DNA of 64,000 bases, taken from assembly GCA_025667525.1 (NCBI GenBank), contig CM046875.1, positions 204,906,271-204,970,270 of the forward strand, given 5' to 3'. Positions 13,269 to 22,721 of this stretch are shown here, piece by piece; positions within the stretch are counted from its first letter, which is position 1, and every line of letters begins with the position of its first letter. The notes beneath the pieces are model-generated. The model was given only the letters and a program-made list of their open reading frames with translations, searched no databases and was not told the DNA's origin. The translations under genes and the position numbers were made by a program. Origin of the DNA: Glebionis coronaria. Taxonomy: Eukaryota; Streptophyta; Magnoliopsida; Asterales; Asteraceae.

Positions 13269-13743
13269 TGATAGGTGTGTAAACACCCATCCTTTTTACC
13301 ACTTAATTACAATAATAACCGAGCCAAAACGTGTATTTTATGTCATTTATGTCGGAATTATGCGTGGTTTGTGTTTTTGTTGTGATTTAGGACGAAAAGG
13401 TGAAAAGTGGAGAAAACACGGGCATTCACGGGCTTTTATCGAAGAAAAAGACGAAAGACGAAGTCAAGAAGTCAAGAGTGCAAAAAGAACGGAAGTCCAA
13501 GACCAATTATGAAGATTTATCGAAGAAAAAGTCAAAAGACGGAAGTTTACTAAAAGCCGTAGAACTCAAGTCTAATTTATTGAAGAATTACAAGACGAGT
13601 TCAAAGAAATCCCGAGACAACGTCGTTAAAGTCAAAGAATTAAGAAGATTAACAAAGAATTAAGAAGAGCAAGGACTTAATGACGCAATTAAGGAAAGAA
13701 GAAAGAGGGGAGGAAGCTTCCTAAGCACCTCCCTAATCTCCCC

Positions 13744-13751
13744 TATAAATA
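13744..13751 (+). promoter_or_regulatory. TATA box of E1 5' LTR
   Basis: TATAAATA preceded by the C-rich CTCCC. Equivalent TATATATAG boxes lie at the same place in the two solo LTRs (near 30221-30229 and 33878-33887). RNA should start about 30 bp downstream, before the hairpin array. Confidence 0.65.
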
Positions 13752-14189
13752 GATGATTAGGTTTTACATTTCATTTTGTTGGCTAATAGTGACAATTAGT
13801 TCTTCCATTTTATTTTCCTTGTCATTTAATTATATGTCATTTACCTTAATTGTCTTGCACCTTAAATACCTTTAATTTCAAGTAAGTTTTCTTTTAATTC
13901 TTGTCAATCTTTACTTTTTCTTGTTAATCTCCTATCTTCCTTTCTTGGTTTATGTTTAATCTTTATGCTTTATTGTTTATGTTTATGTTCTTGAGTTTTT
14001 GTTAAATTGATTAAGTGGGTTTTGATTATTTTGATCATTATTGTTAGTTTTGTTGATTTGGATTGTTTGTTTATGATTAGTAGATGTTTATTGATTAGTT
14101 TGATTTAATCTTTTGGTTGATTTTGATTAGTTTTGATTAGATTCGTATTATTTTGTGCTTTCTTGTTCTTCGTTTTTCTGTTACTGTTC

Positions 14190-14825
14190 TTCCCCAGATA
14201 TTCTGAATCAACAGCACATTCCGGATCAAGGTTTTGTTGACAGTTGTTCCAAATCAAAGTTTGTGAAGAAAACATTCTAAATCAAAAGTCTTCATTCGAA
14301 ACATTCTGGATCAGTGGAAGTTCCGAACCAAAGAAGTTCATTCGGAACATTTATTGTTCCGAATCAAGGAGGTCTTCATTCGGAACTTTCAAAGTTCCGA
14401 ATCAGCAGGGAGTTTTGAACCAAGAACATTCCGGATCAAGGAGTTTTATTCGGAATAATTAATTATTCCGGATCAACAACTTCATTCGGAAGATTCAATG
14501 TTCCGAATCAAGGTGTGTTCATTCGGAACCTTTTCCGAATCAAGGAGTTTGAGTTCAGTCGGAATTTATTCCGAGTCAAGACTTTATTCCGGGTCAGCAA
14601 AACATTCCGAACCAAAGAAGTTCATTCGAAATATCTAATATTCCGAACCAAGGCATTATTCCGAATAAAGATTTTATTCCGGATAAGTGACATATTCCGA
14701 GTGAGCATTTTATTCCGGATCAAGGGTTTTGGCTAATATTCCGAGTGAAGAAGAATCATTTCGAACGAAGGTGACATTCCGGATGAGTGATTATTCCGAA
14801 CGAAGGATTATTCCGGATGAGCTGT
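14190..14825 (+). repeat. Array of short inverted repeats (TTCCGAATC hairpins) in E1 5' LTR
   Basis: About twenty-five occurrences of TTCCGAATCAA or TTCCGGATCAA alternate with the complementary word ATTCGGAA, forming consecutive small hairpins. Examples: a perfect inverted repeat at 14378-14402 (12-bp arms ATTCGGAACTTT around one base) and a 20-bp perfect palindrome at 14451-14470. Units are about 20-30 bp apart but irregular. The array translates to a monotonous R-I-K / N-Q pattern in all frames, which explains the small ORFs at 14244-14736; these are not genes. The position downstream of the TATA box suggests it is part of the transcript leader. Confidence 0.92.
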
Positions 14826-15244
14826 TTTCAGGTTCTTTTTAATTTCAGTTTTTAACTTTCTGTTTTTAATTTTCAAACTTTACTTTCCCCGCCTTTTTAC
14901 TTAGTTGCACTTTAAGTTTACTTGCCTTCGATTTATTTTAGCCTTGCCTTAGTTTTAAGTTTTAGTTGCGTTTTAAGTTTGCCTTAGATAGTTTAATTTG
15001 CGTTATTTACGTTTAATTGCTATTTAATTTTCGTCACGCTTTTAAATTCTCGTCATTTATTTTAAATTAGAGTTAGATTTAAATTAACGTCATTTACTTT
15101 TAAGTCTTGCATTTTTTTAATTACTACAACGACACAAATATTGTTTCCACCAAAAGACAGCCGAGTCGCACTTAAAACCATTTTTCAATTCGATTAGACA
15201 TACGACAAAGAACTTTTTTAACTGAGTAAAAGCCAGTTATCAAA

Positions 15245-15262
15245 TGGCGCCGCTGCCGGGTC
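15245..15262 (+). other. Primer-binding site of E1 (Asp tRNA type)
   Basis: TGGCGCCGCTGCCGGGT starts two bases after the LTR. It differs by one or two bases from the Asp-tRNA PBS known for Athila-type elements. Confidence 0.88.
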
Positions 15263-15339
15263 TTTTCGTAAAGATTAACGGTTTTCTGTGAGAGACGCGT
15301 TGATTTTTGGGATCCGTTCATTCGTGAGCGTTATTTTCT

Positions 15340-15436
15340 TGCTCAAAAATTTCAAAAACCCATAAAAGTTAAAAAAAATTGTAAAAAAAAATCCATAAAA
15401 ATTAAAAATTTCAAAAATCCAAAAAGATTTTATTTT
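15340..15436 (+). other. A-rich leader tract before E1 gag
   Basis: About 95 bp of A with short TCC and TTT interruptions (words such as AAAATCC and CCATAAAA). A very similar tract precedes E2 gag. A pyrimidine stretch ending TTTGTAG just before the gag ATG looks like a 3' splice site. Confidence 0.6.
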
Positions 15437-15496
15437 TATTTGTGTATATATATTCTCTTTGTGTTTGGTATTGTTTTCTTTTGCCTTTGTAGGTGT

Positions 15497-16474
15497 ATGC
15501 GTACTAGATCTTCTAATTATCAAGAGCCCGAGACTCTAGAAGATTTAGATATGGAAGGTGTGAACAACAAGAATAATCCACCGCACCTCAACAATAACAA
15601 CAATGTTCTTCCACAGCCCGATCTTCGGACAATGGAGGAGCTTTGTCAACCTACCATGTTTGGACGAGGAGGACCGATTGCTCCGATGCAAATCAAGGCT
15701 CCGGAGTTTTCGTTGAAGCACCACATGATTCAGCAAGTGCAAACAAATCCTTTTCGAGGAATGCCTGATGATGATGCCAACAAACACCTTGACAAATTCA
15801 TTACAATCACTCATAGCATGAAGTTGCCCGGTGCCACAATGGATGTTCTTCGCCTACAACTCTTCCCACATACTTTATCACACCACGCCGAGAAATGCTT
15901 TGATCGTCTTCCAAAGAATTCAATTCATACTTGGGATGACATGACTCAACGCTTTTTGTCGCGCTACTTTCCACCATCCATGGTCACGAGCCTTCGTAAT
16001 CAAATCAGCGGTTTCATGCAAGAACCCGATGAATCTCTCTTTGATGCTTGTGAAAGATATAATGTCTTGATCGATCGATGTCCAAACCACAACATGCTCC
16101 CTGTGACCTTAATTGATACTTTCTACAACGGTTTGACTTTTCGAGATCGTGATACGATTAATGCAGCCGCCGGTGGCACATTTATGAAAAGCAGACCCGA
16201 GGAGTGTAGAGAACTTATTGAGAACATGACTACTCATCACAAAAACTGGGATTCCTCTGTTTCTTCAAGGAACAACCTGAGAGTCAATGTTTCTTCTACT
16301 TCAGCAAACCCTGACATGACCGAATTCACCCGCACGATGACCGAAATGAACAAAAATATCTTGCTTCTCGCTACAAACCAACAACAACAAGTTAAAGCGG
16401 TAGCACCTTCTTGTAAAACATGCGGAGGTCCTCACTCATACACTGATTGTCCTTCTACTCAAGGAAATCCGTAA
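15497..16474 (+). pseudogene. gag: E1 gag (capsid and zinc knuckle)
   Basis: The first ATG is at 15497, giving M-R-T-R-S; E2 gag starts with the same five residues. Codons about 60-250 form a plant retrotransposon capsid domain: P-F-R-G-M near the start, F-P-H-T-L-S and W-D-D-M-T-Q-R-F-L-S-R-Y-F-P in the middle, and F-Y-N-G-L, A-A-G-G-T-F later. A zinc knuckle C-x2-C-x3-H-x4-C lies near 16416-16452. Gag would form the cytoplasmic particle that packages element RNA. A TAA at 16472-16474 interrupts a frame that continues in the next entry. Confidence 0.9.
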
Positions 16475-16891
16475 AATGTGTATGCAGCTTATGGTAATTA
16501 TTCACCGGAAAATTACCAAGCCCGACCTCAAGGGGATAGAAATTTGCTGATTTACCGGTCAAACAACTACCTTTCACCCGGTTTTTCTCCTCAAAACCAA
16601 AACCCCAACAACAACTACAATAGAAGCAACCAAATCCCACCTAGAGCTTCTAATCCTTATCACCCACCCGCTCAACAAGCCCCACCCATGAATCAAGATG
16701 TTGAAGCTTTAATGAGAACCCAAGGTGAGAAAATCAAGAATCTACAGAGCCAAATTATTAATTTGAAAGGGGATATCATCAAGCAAGGGAATGGCATAAG
16801 ATCCGAGCTTCGAGATAATATTCAATCCTCCTTCAGCAATCAAACGAATGATTTAAAGAATATGCTGGCTAGTTTCTTGCCCACCACTTAA
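16475..16891 (+). pseudogene. E1 gag C-terminal region with coiled-coil-like segment
   Basis: Same frame as gag after TAA 16472-16474. It is rich in Asn, Pro and Gln, then has a heptad-like stretch near 16705-16860 (repeated Ile, Leu and Asn with charged residues) that could be a coiled coil. E2 has the matching arrangement: N/Q-rich, then a similar helical stretch. It ends at TAA 16889-16891, probably a former glutamine codon. Confidence 0.75.
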
Positions 16892-17218
16892 CCCTCTACC
16901 TCGAGTTCTCTACCTTCAAACACCGTCACCAATCCGAGAGCGAATGTGAGTGCTATTACTACCCATAGTGGAGTTACCATAGTAGGACCACCTATCCCGC
17001 CCCCATCATCTACACCTCCTCCACCACCATTTATCCCTACTCCTCCAACACCTAGTATTAGTACACCATTACCGTCTCTGCCTCGTCGTGATGAAGTACC
17101 CACCAAGAATCCTCCACCAACCCCACCTTCAACATCTCAACCTTTACCTGCTACACCCACACCTTCCACCTATAAACCCAACATCCCATATCCTTCTCGC
17201 TTGGACAAGACTAACTAG
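16892..17218 (+). pseudogene. E1 proline-rich linker between gag and protease
   Basis: The frame continues and encodes a linker very rich in Pro, Thr and Ser (about 17000-17190), probably unstructured. It ends at TAG 17216-17218. No motif beyond composition is visible. Confidence 0.7.
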
Positions 17219-17800
17219 CTCACGAAGGATGACACTCAAGTGTCGAATTATTTGAAGATGATCTCTGAAATGAATTTCAACATTAGCCTTGTTGAAGCAC
17301 TTATCCACATGCCGAAATTTGTCAAAGCATTCAAGGAATTGCTTAACAAGAAGGAGAAGCTGATTGAGCTCGCCAACACACGCTTAAATGAAAACTGTTC
17401 TGCAGTTATTCTTAAAGAACTTCCGGAAAAACTTAGAGATCCCGGTCGTTTTGTGTTGCCTTGCATTTTTAACCAAACCAAAAAATTTACTGCCCTAGCT
17501 GATCTCGGGGCCAGTATTAATCTGATGCCTTTAAGTGTTTGGAAAGGACTATCATTACCCGACCTTACTCCAACAATGATGACCCTTGAGCTTGCAAATC
17601 ACACTCTCGCTTACCCCGTTGGTATTGCCGAAGATGTGTTCATTAAAGTTGGCACCTTCACTTTTCCGGTCGACTTTGTCGTTGTTGATTATGAAATGGA
17701 CCCTCGTATTCCTTTAATACTTGGTCGGCCATTCTTGAGGACCGGACGAGCTTTAGTTGATGTTGCCGAAGGTGAATTAATTTTGAAGGGTCGGGAATGA
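17219..17800 (+). pseudogene. E1 aspartic protease (retropepsin)
   Basis: Same frame. The active-site loop A-D-L-G-A-S-I-N is near codon 90 of the 17240 frame (17505-17530), where most retropepsins have D-T/S-G. The second hallmark I-L-G-R-P-F-L is near 17719-17740. It would cut the Gag polyprotein. TGA at 17798-17800 follows a probable one-base shift near 17790, because the next ORF (frame 3) continues the product. RT, which normally follows protease, is missing. Confidence 0.85.
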
Positions 17801-17807
17801 ACAACAA

Positions 17808-18704
17808 GTGTTCAAAATGGGGAAGCTTACAAGCAAATCCTTTGGACGAGAATTAGCGAATATGATTAATGTGCTTGATGATTTTGTCGTCTACAACAAT
17901 CCTCTATTCGATTCTTGCAATGATAATCCACTTTTTCAAGATGATGTGGATGATTCTCTCTCCAATTTGGAACCCCCTCCCATATATGATTCTCCACCGA
18001 TCTTTGATGCTTATGATGATAATTCTAGCTTCGATGGAGATGATTATGATGACTTTACTTCCGAGTATCCCGACATGCCCACATATGATGATTTTGATGA
18101 GGCCGATACTCTTTCGAGTGATTCTTCTCATGATGAAGATCCTCCGCCATCCATGCTTAATCCTACTTTTGATGACTACTCATTTGAGGAAGACTTCTCT
18201 ACTTTTCTCAATACTTACTTCCCTCATGAGAGTGATGCGCCTCCTTTAGACCTTGATGATTATCGTCTTGATCCTACTTTGGATTTGAAGAAAATTCTTT
18301 CAAAGGAGAAGCAACCGGACGACACCAACATCCACAGCACGTATGATTTGACACCTCTTTGTCCACCTTCTGAGGATAAGGTTGTGCATTTTCTTCGCAG
18401 ATCTTCTTCACATTCTGCTGAGCCTGAGTGCTATTTTCCCCTAAAGGAAAAGGTGTTCGACTCCGGTATCGATATTCTTCAGCCATCTCAGTATCCATCT
18501 GATGAAATAAAAGGAAAAAAATTTGGAACTACTGAAGATATGCTTGCACCTCACCATACTTGCTTCCACCGTACTCCATCTTTGCTTAAGGGAACATTGC
18601 CTACTCTTCTTTGGCTTGCCTTGTTCGCCTTAAGCTTGTGCTATTTGATGGATGAAAACTATGTCTTTGATCCCGGTAGATATGTTTCATGCTTCTTCCA
18701 ATGA
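17808..18704 (+). CDS. E1 acidic post-protease ORF with C-terminal hydrophobic helix and F-D-P-G tail
   Basis: 298 codons following protease after a frameshift. The first two thirds are extremely rich in Asp, Glu, Pro and Ser with many D-D-x-[FY] words. F-D-S-G-I occurs near codon 218, a hydrophobic stretch (L-L-W-L-A-L-F-A-L-S-L-C-Y-L) near 262-278, and F-D-P-G near 287, eleven residues from the end. The same order (acidic, [FY]-D-P-G, hydrophobic helix, F-D-P-G) is found at the end of the E2 ORF. It occupies the place of RT. The function is unknown; a membrane-anchored or Gag-tail role is a guess. The original start is probably by fusion to protease rather than the local ATG. Confidence 0.7.
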   Translation: MFKMGKLTSKSFGRELANMINVLDDFVVYNNPLFDSCNDNPLFQDDVDDSLSNLEPPPIYDSPPIFDAYDDNSSFDGDDYDDFTSEYPDMPTYDDFDEADTLSSDSSHDEDPPPSMLNPTFDDYSFEEDFSTFLNTYFPHESDAPPLDLDDYRLDPTLDLKKILSKEKQPDDTNIHSTYDLTPLCPPSEDKVVHFLRRSSSHSAEPECYFPLKEKVFDSGIDILQPSQYPSDEIKGKKFGTTEDMLAPHHTCFHRTPSLLKGTLPTLLWLALFALSLCYLMDENYVFDPGRYVSCFFQ

Positions 18705-18714
18705 TAATCAAGGT

Positions 18715-18734
18715 CGAGTCAGGCTCACGACTCG
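18715..18734 (+). ncRNA. Hairpin D, E1 (after the gag-pro stop)
   Basis: Arms CGAGTC (18715-18720) and GACTCG (18729-18734) around an 8-base loop. E2 has identical arms and an 8-base loop at 49631-49650. Confidence 0.55.
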
Positions 18735-19044
18735 GTGAACAAAAATCAAGCGCTTCTTGGGAGGCAACCCATGTATCTATCTTTTAGCTTTCTTTATCCT
18801 AAGTGTAGGGGAGACCCGTTGGTGTTTGCTATTTCCTCTCTTCTACTATTCAGGGATTCGAGCGCTCAATGATCCACTCTTGATGATTTTTGACGACCCG
18901 TGATTCCGTGTTCCCTTCTTCCCGGTTCTATCATAAACTCTTTTCGATTCACTATTTTATATTTCTCAATATTAGAATAGGAATCTCGTTAGTTGTTTTT
19001 TCCTTAGCAAGATTTAAACAATGTGTACAATGTCCTAAGTGTAG

Positions 19045-19058
19045 GGGAGTTTACTCCC
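19045..19058 (+). ncRNA. Hairpin A, E1
   Basis: Arms GGGAG and CTCCC around loop TTTA. The E2 counterpart (49994-50009) has arms GGGGTG and CACCCC around the same TTTA loop; the arm bases differ but still pair. Confidence 0.55.
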
Positions 19059-19067
19059 ACATGCTTA

Positions 19068-19085
19068 AACATTGAGGACAATGTT
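19068..19085 (+). ncRNA. Hairpin B, E1
   Basis: Arms AACATTG and CAATGTT around loop AGGA, 9 bases after hairpin A, followed by the purine run AGTGTAGGGGG. Identical in E2 at 50019-50036, also 9 bases after hairpin A. Confidence 0.6.
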
Positions 19086-20384
19086 TATATTAAGTGTAGG
19101 GGGACTTCTATCGAAGTTAAGTGGCCTTTTCCTTGTATTTTTCCTCATTTTAACCGGAAAATCAATTTTTCGACATTTTTCAAAATTTTTGATCTATTTT
19201 GGCCTATTAGTTTTTCCCTTTATATAGTTATTTTCTTTCCTTATTAGAATAAATTTTAATAAAGTGGTTTTTATTTTCAAACGTTGTGAATCTTTTGACT
19301 CAACCCGAGTTTACTTATCTAAGTTTACTCTAGCTAGTATCCTTAACGTGTTTAAGTCAAGTTTTGCTAGGATTTTATATAGGGAGCTATAAAACGCGAA
19401 AGTCTTAACTCTCACGGGTTAAGAACAAGAACTTTTCGCAAGTTCCTATAATTGATCCTAGAGAGTTGTTTATCAAGGGAACTTTAAAACGCGATTTCTA
19501 AACTTGAAAAAGTCTAAGAGTTTGCAAGATCCTATAGGCGACTCGAAAACCCAAAACTTTGATTTAATAGGCTAAGCATCCACGAGTCTCATTCCTTGAG
19601 ATTTTAAACTGTGGAGAACGAGAGATGATAGAGTCAATTATAAGTTTGGTATCCTTTCGTGAATTTATGTGAGTTAATTATAAGCCTATTCTCCCATCGC
19701 TTGCTAATAAATTTATCTACAATAAATAAGGTTGTACGATTTGAAAAGTTACTTAGCTTCTAGCCCAAGATCGTTTAAAAGTTGCTCGGTATGGATTAGA
19801 GTTCATAGCCAAGGCATAACTTATTGAAGCGGGATGCGAAGATTGGCGAGTCCGAAAAGGCCCTAACAAGGCATGAGGGCTATATTTTGTTGCTAAAGAT
19901 CCCAAGTGATGTGAAGAATCATTTATCGAAAATCAATATGAAGGATCGAGACACACGACGAAAAGCAAAAAACTCCCCAAAAGTCATGGAGAAGTCTATC
20001 CGAAAAGACCCTAGCAAGGTATGAGGATTAATAGATCCAAGTCCAAAAAGGAGGCGGATCGTTGTATATCAAAGTCCAAAATAAAGATTGGAGAAAAATG
20101 AAGAAGTCGTAGTCCAAGTATGAAGAATCTCTCAAAACTTCAAGTGAAGAAATTCCTATTATGAAGAGAAGACCATTATTTCATGAACGTCTCTCAAGAT
20201 TTGAAGTATGAAGTCGCTGCCAAATATCGTTCCGAGAAAGGTCTCAAATCGTGAAGCGAGTTATGCCAAGATATGAACTTTATGAGGTCCCGAGAAGCAG
20301 TTTTAAAAGATTTTGTCCTTTAGCTAACTATTGATTAAACCGTCCCACTTTATTTTCAGCCTAATAAACTATCGAAATAAGTCA

Positions 20385-20520
20385 ACAATGCATCCTCGTG
20401 ATCATTCAAGACAACAATAAAATATAAGAGATACACCTAGGAATAAGGGAGTCTAAGTGAATAATTGGCCCACATGAGTTCGTGTTAGTTTGCTAATTTA
20501 TAATAACAATGATCTCGTTT
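20385..20520 (+). other. Conserved non-coding block, E1 copy
   Basis: Words ATCCTCGTGATCATT, AATAAAATATAAGAGATAC, AGGAATAAGGGAGT and TAATAACAATGATCTCGTT occur in the same order and spacing at 51013-51150 in E2. By eye it is better conserved than the protein-coding parts. Confidence 0.75.
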
Positions 20521-20701
20521 TTAAGCTTGGTTTGGAGAAAGTGAAAACTTGAGGATGATGATCATTCATGACATTTTCAAAACCCTAAGGTATGTTTTTG
20601 ATTTCTTTCTTACTTTGAATGTTTATTATTTTCTATCTCTTTAATAAAGGCCAACGTGGATTGATTGTGATGAAAAATGTAAACGTGCTTTGTAACTAAT
20701 G

Positions 20702-20724
20702 CATTGCATGAGGACATTGCAATG
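20702..20724 (+). ncRNA. Hairpin C, E1 (before the polypurine tract)
   Basis: 5' arm CATTGCATG, loop AGGA, 3' arm CATTGCAATG with one bulged base. E2 has CATTGCGTG, loop GGGA, CACGGCAATG at 51366-51388: same shape, same bulge, and an A-T pair replaced by G-C. Confidence 0.6.
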
Positions 20725-20726
20725 GT

Positions 20727-20741
20727 CAAGTGTAGGGGATT
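20727..20741 (+). other. Polypurine tract of E1
   Basis: AAGTGTAGGGGATT lies directly before the 3' LTR start TGATAGG at 20742. Confidence 0.8.
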
Positions 20742-22716
20742 TGATAGGTGTGTAAACACCCATCCTTTTTACCACTTAATTACAATAATAACCGAGCCAA
20801 AACGTGTATTTTATGTCATTTATGTCGGAATTATGCGTGGTTTGTGTTTTTGTTGTGATTTAGGACGAAAAGGTGAAAAGTGGAGAAAACACGGGCATTC
20901 ACGGGCTTTTATCGAAGAAAAAGACGAAAGACGAAGTCAAGAAGTCAAGAGTGCAAAAAGAACGGAAGTCCAAGACCAATTCTGAAGATTTATCGAAGAA
21001 AAAGTCAAAAGAAGGAAGTTTACTAAAAGCCGTAGAACTCAAGTCTAATTAACTGAAGAATTACAAGACGAGTTCAAAGAAATCCTGAGACAAAGTCGTT
21101 AAAGTCAAAGAATTAAGAAGATTAACAAAGAATTAAGAAGAGCAAGGACTTAATGACGCAATTAAGGAAAGAAGAAAGAGGGGAGAAAGCTTCCTAAGCA
21201 CCTCCCTAATCTCCCCCATAAATAGATGATTAGGATTTACATTTCATTTTGTTGGCAAATATTGACAATTAGTTCTTCCATTTTATTTTCCTTGTCATTT
21301 AATTACATGTCATTTACCTTGATTGTCTTGCACCTTAAATACCTTTAATTTCAAGTAAGTTTTCTTTTAATTCTTGTCAATCTTTACTTTTTCTTGTTAA
21401 TCTCCTATCTTCCTTTCTTGGTTTATGTTAAATCTTTATGCTTTATTGTTTATGTTTATGTTCTTGAGTTTTTGTTAAATTGATTAAGTGGGTTTTGATT
21501 ATTTTGATCATTATTGTTAGTTTTGTTGATTTGGATTGTTTGTTTATGATTAGTAGATGTTTATTGATTAGTTTGATTTAATCTTTTGGTTGATTTTGAT
21601 TAGTTTTGATTAGATTCGTATTATTTTGTGCTTCCTTGTTCTTCGTTTTTCTGTTACTGTTCTTCCCCAGATATTCCGAATCAACAGCACATTCCGGATC
21701 AAGGTTTTGTTGAAAGTTGTTCAGAATCAAAGTTTGCGAAGAAAACATTCCGAATCAAAAGTCTTCATTCGGAACATACCGGATCAGTGGAAGTTCCGAA
21801 CCAAAGAAGTTCATTCGGAACATTTATTGTTCCGAATCAAGGAGGTCTTCATTCGGAACTTTCAAAGTTCCGAATCAGCATGGAGTTCCGAACCAAGAAC
21901 ATTCCGGATCAAGGAGTTTTATTCGGAATAATTAATTATTCCGGATCAACACATTCATTACGAAGATTCAAAGTTCCGAATCAAGGTGTGTTCATTCGGA
22001 ACCTTTTCCGAATTAAGGAGTTTGAGTTCATTCGGAATTTATTCCGAGTCAAGACTTTATTCCGGGTCAGCAAAACATTCCGAACCAAAGGAGTTCATTC
22101 GGAATATCTAATATTCCGAACCAAGGCATTATTCCGAATAAAGAGTTTATTCCGGATAAGTGACATATTCCGAGTGAGCATTTTATTCCGGATCAAGGGT
22201 TTTGGATAATATTCCGAGTGAAGAAGAATCATTCCGAACGAAGGTGACATTCTGGATGAGTGATTATTCCGAACGAAGGATTATTCTGGATGATCTGTTT
22301 CCAGGTTCTTTTTAATTTCAGTTTTTAACTTTCTGTTTTTAATTTTCAAACTTTACTTTCCCCGCCTTTTTACTTAGTTGCACTTTAAGTTTACTTGCCT
22401 TAGATTTATTTTAGCCTTGCCTTAGTTTTAAGTTTTAGTTGCGTTTTAAGTTTGCCTTAGATAGTTTTAGTTTGCGTTATTTACGTTTAATTGCTATTTA
22501 ATTTTCGTCACGCTTTTAAATTCTCGTCATTTATTTTAAATTAGAGTTAGATTTAAATTAACGTCATTTACTTTTAAGTCTTGCATTTTTTTAATTACTA
22601 CAACGACACAACTATTGTTTCCACCAAAAGACAGTTGAGTCGCACTTAAAACCATTTTTCAATTCGATTAGACATACGACAAAAAACTTTTTTAACTGAG
22701 TAAAAGCCAGTTATCA
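20742..22716 (+). repeat. 3' LTR of E1 (with hairpin array at 21665-22295)
   Basis: 1975 bp, very close to the 5' LTR, TG...CA, followed by the target duplication. The hairpin array is retained with scattered substitutions; the small ORFs at 21626-22209 come from it. Close similarity of the two LTRs points to a fairly recent insertion, although the ORFs carry stops. Confidence 0.95.
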
Positions 22717-22721
22717 CTCAT
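22717..22721. other. Target-site duplication of E1 (right)
   Basis: CTCAT, matching 13264-13268. Confidence 0.93.

Larger units (their letters stand above)
13269..15242 (+). repeat. 5' LTR of E1
   Basis: It runs from TGATAGG to TTATCA and is nearly identical to 20742-22716. Landmarks: a TATA box at 13744-13751, T-rich sequence, then the hairpin array at 14190-14825 and a second T-rich tract. A lysine-rich open frame (13400-13663) begins only with GTG and is not taken as a gene. Confidence 0.95.
18705..20741 (+). other. E1 3' untranslated region with conserved hairpins
   Basis: Two kilobases with no gene. It holds four small hairpins (18715-18734, 19045-19058, 19068-19085, 20702-20724), the word GTGTAGGGG four times (near 18800, 19040, 19097 and 20731) and a block at 20385-20520 highly similar to 51013-51150 of E2. 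The ORF at 19824-20024 has no recognisable features. Confidence 0.8.
13269..22716 (+). mobile_element. E1: complete Athila-like gag-protease LTR element without RT or integrase
   Basis: Two near-identical LTRs of about 1.97 kb (start TGATAGG, end TTATCA), a 5-bp duplication CTCAT on both sides, a PBS of the Asp-tRNA type, gag, protease and a polypurine tract are all present. The internal region is 5.5 kb. After protease there is an acidic ORF and then 2 kb of non-coding DNA; I see no RT, RNase H or integrase. The uninterrupted target is visible at 6270-6280. It is a non-autonomous element that would need pol from a relative. Its ORFs have decayed: three in-frame stops and one frameshift. Confidence 0.93.

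Noticed and set aside
13400..13663. 87-codon lysine/serine-rich ORF in the E1 LTR, also open in the solo LTR (29899-30159)
   Set aside because: Begins with GTG, has no ATG, is broken in the 3' LTR, and lies around the U3 region; similarity simply follows from LTR homology.
14244..14736. Repetitive R-I-K / N-Q-rich ORFs
   Set aside because: Direct translation of the hairpin array; the same style appears in several frames.
14190..14825. CRISPR-like spaced repeats
   Set aside because: Eukaryotic LTR context, irregular spacing, varying units and alternation of both orientations; no unique spacers of constant length.
17869..18249. 126-codon ORF overlapping the acidic ORF of E1
   Set aside because: Shadow frame of the D-D codon repeats; Met/Leu/Ile-rich with no motif.
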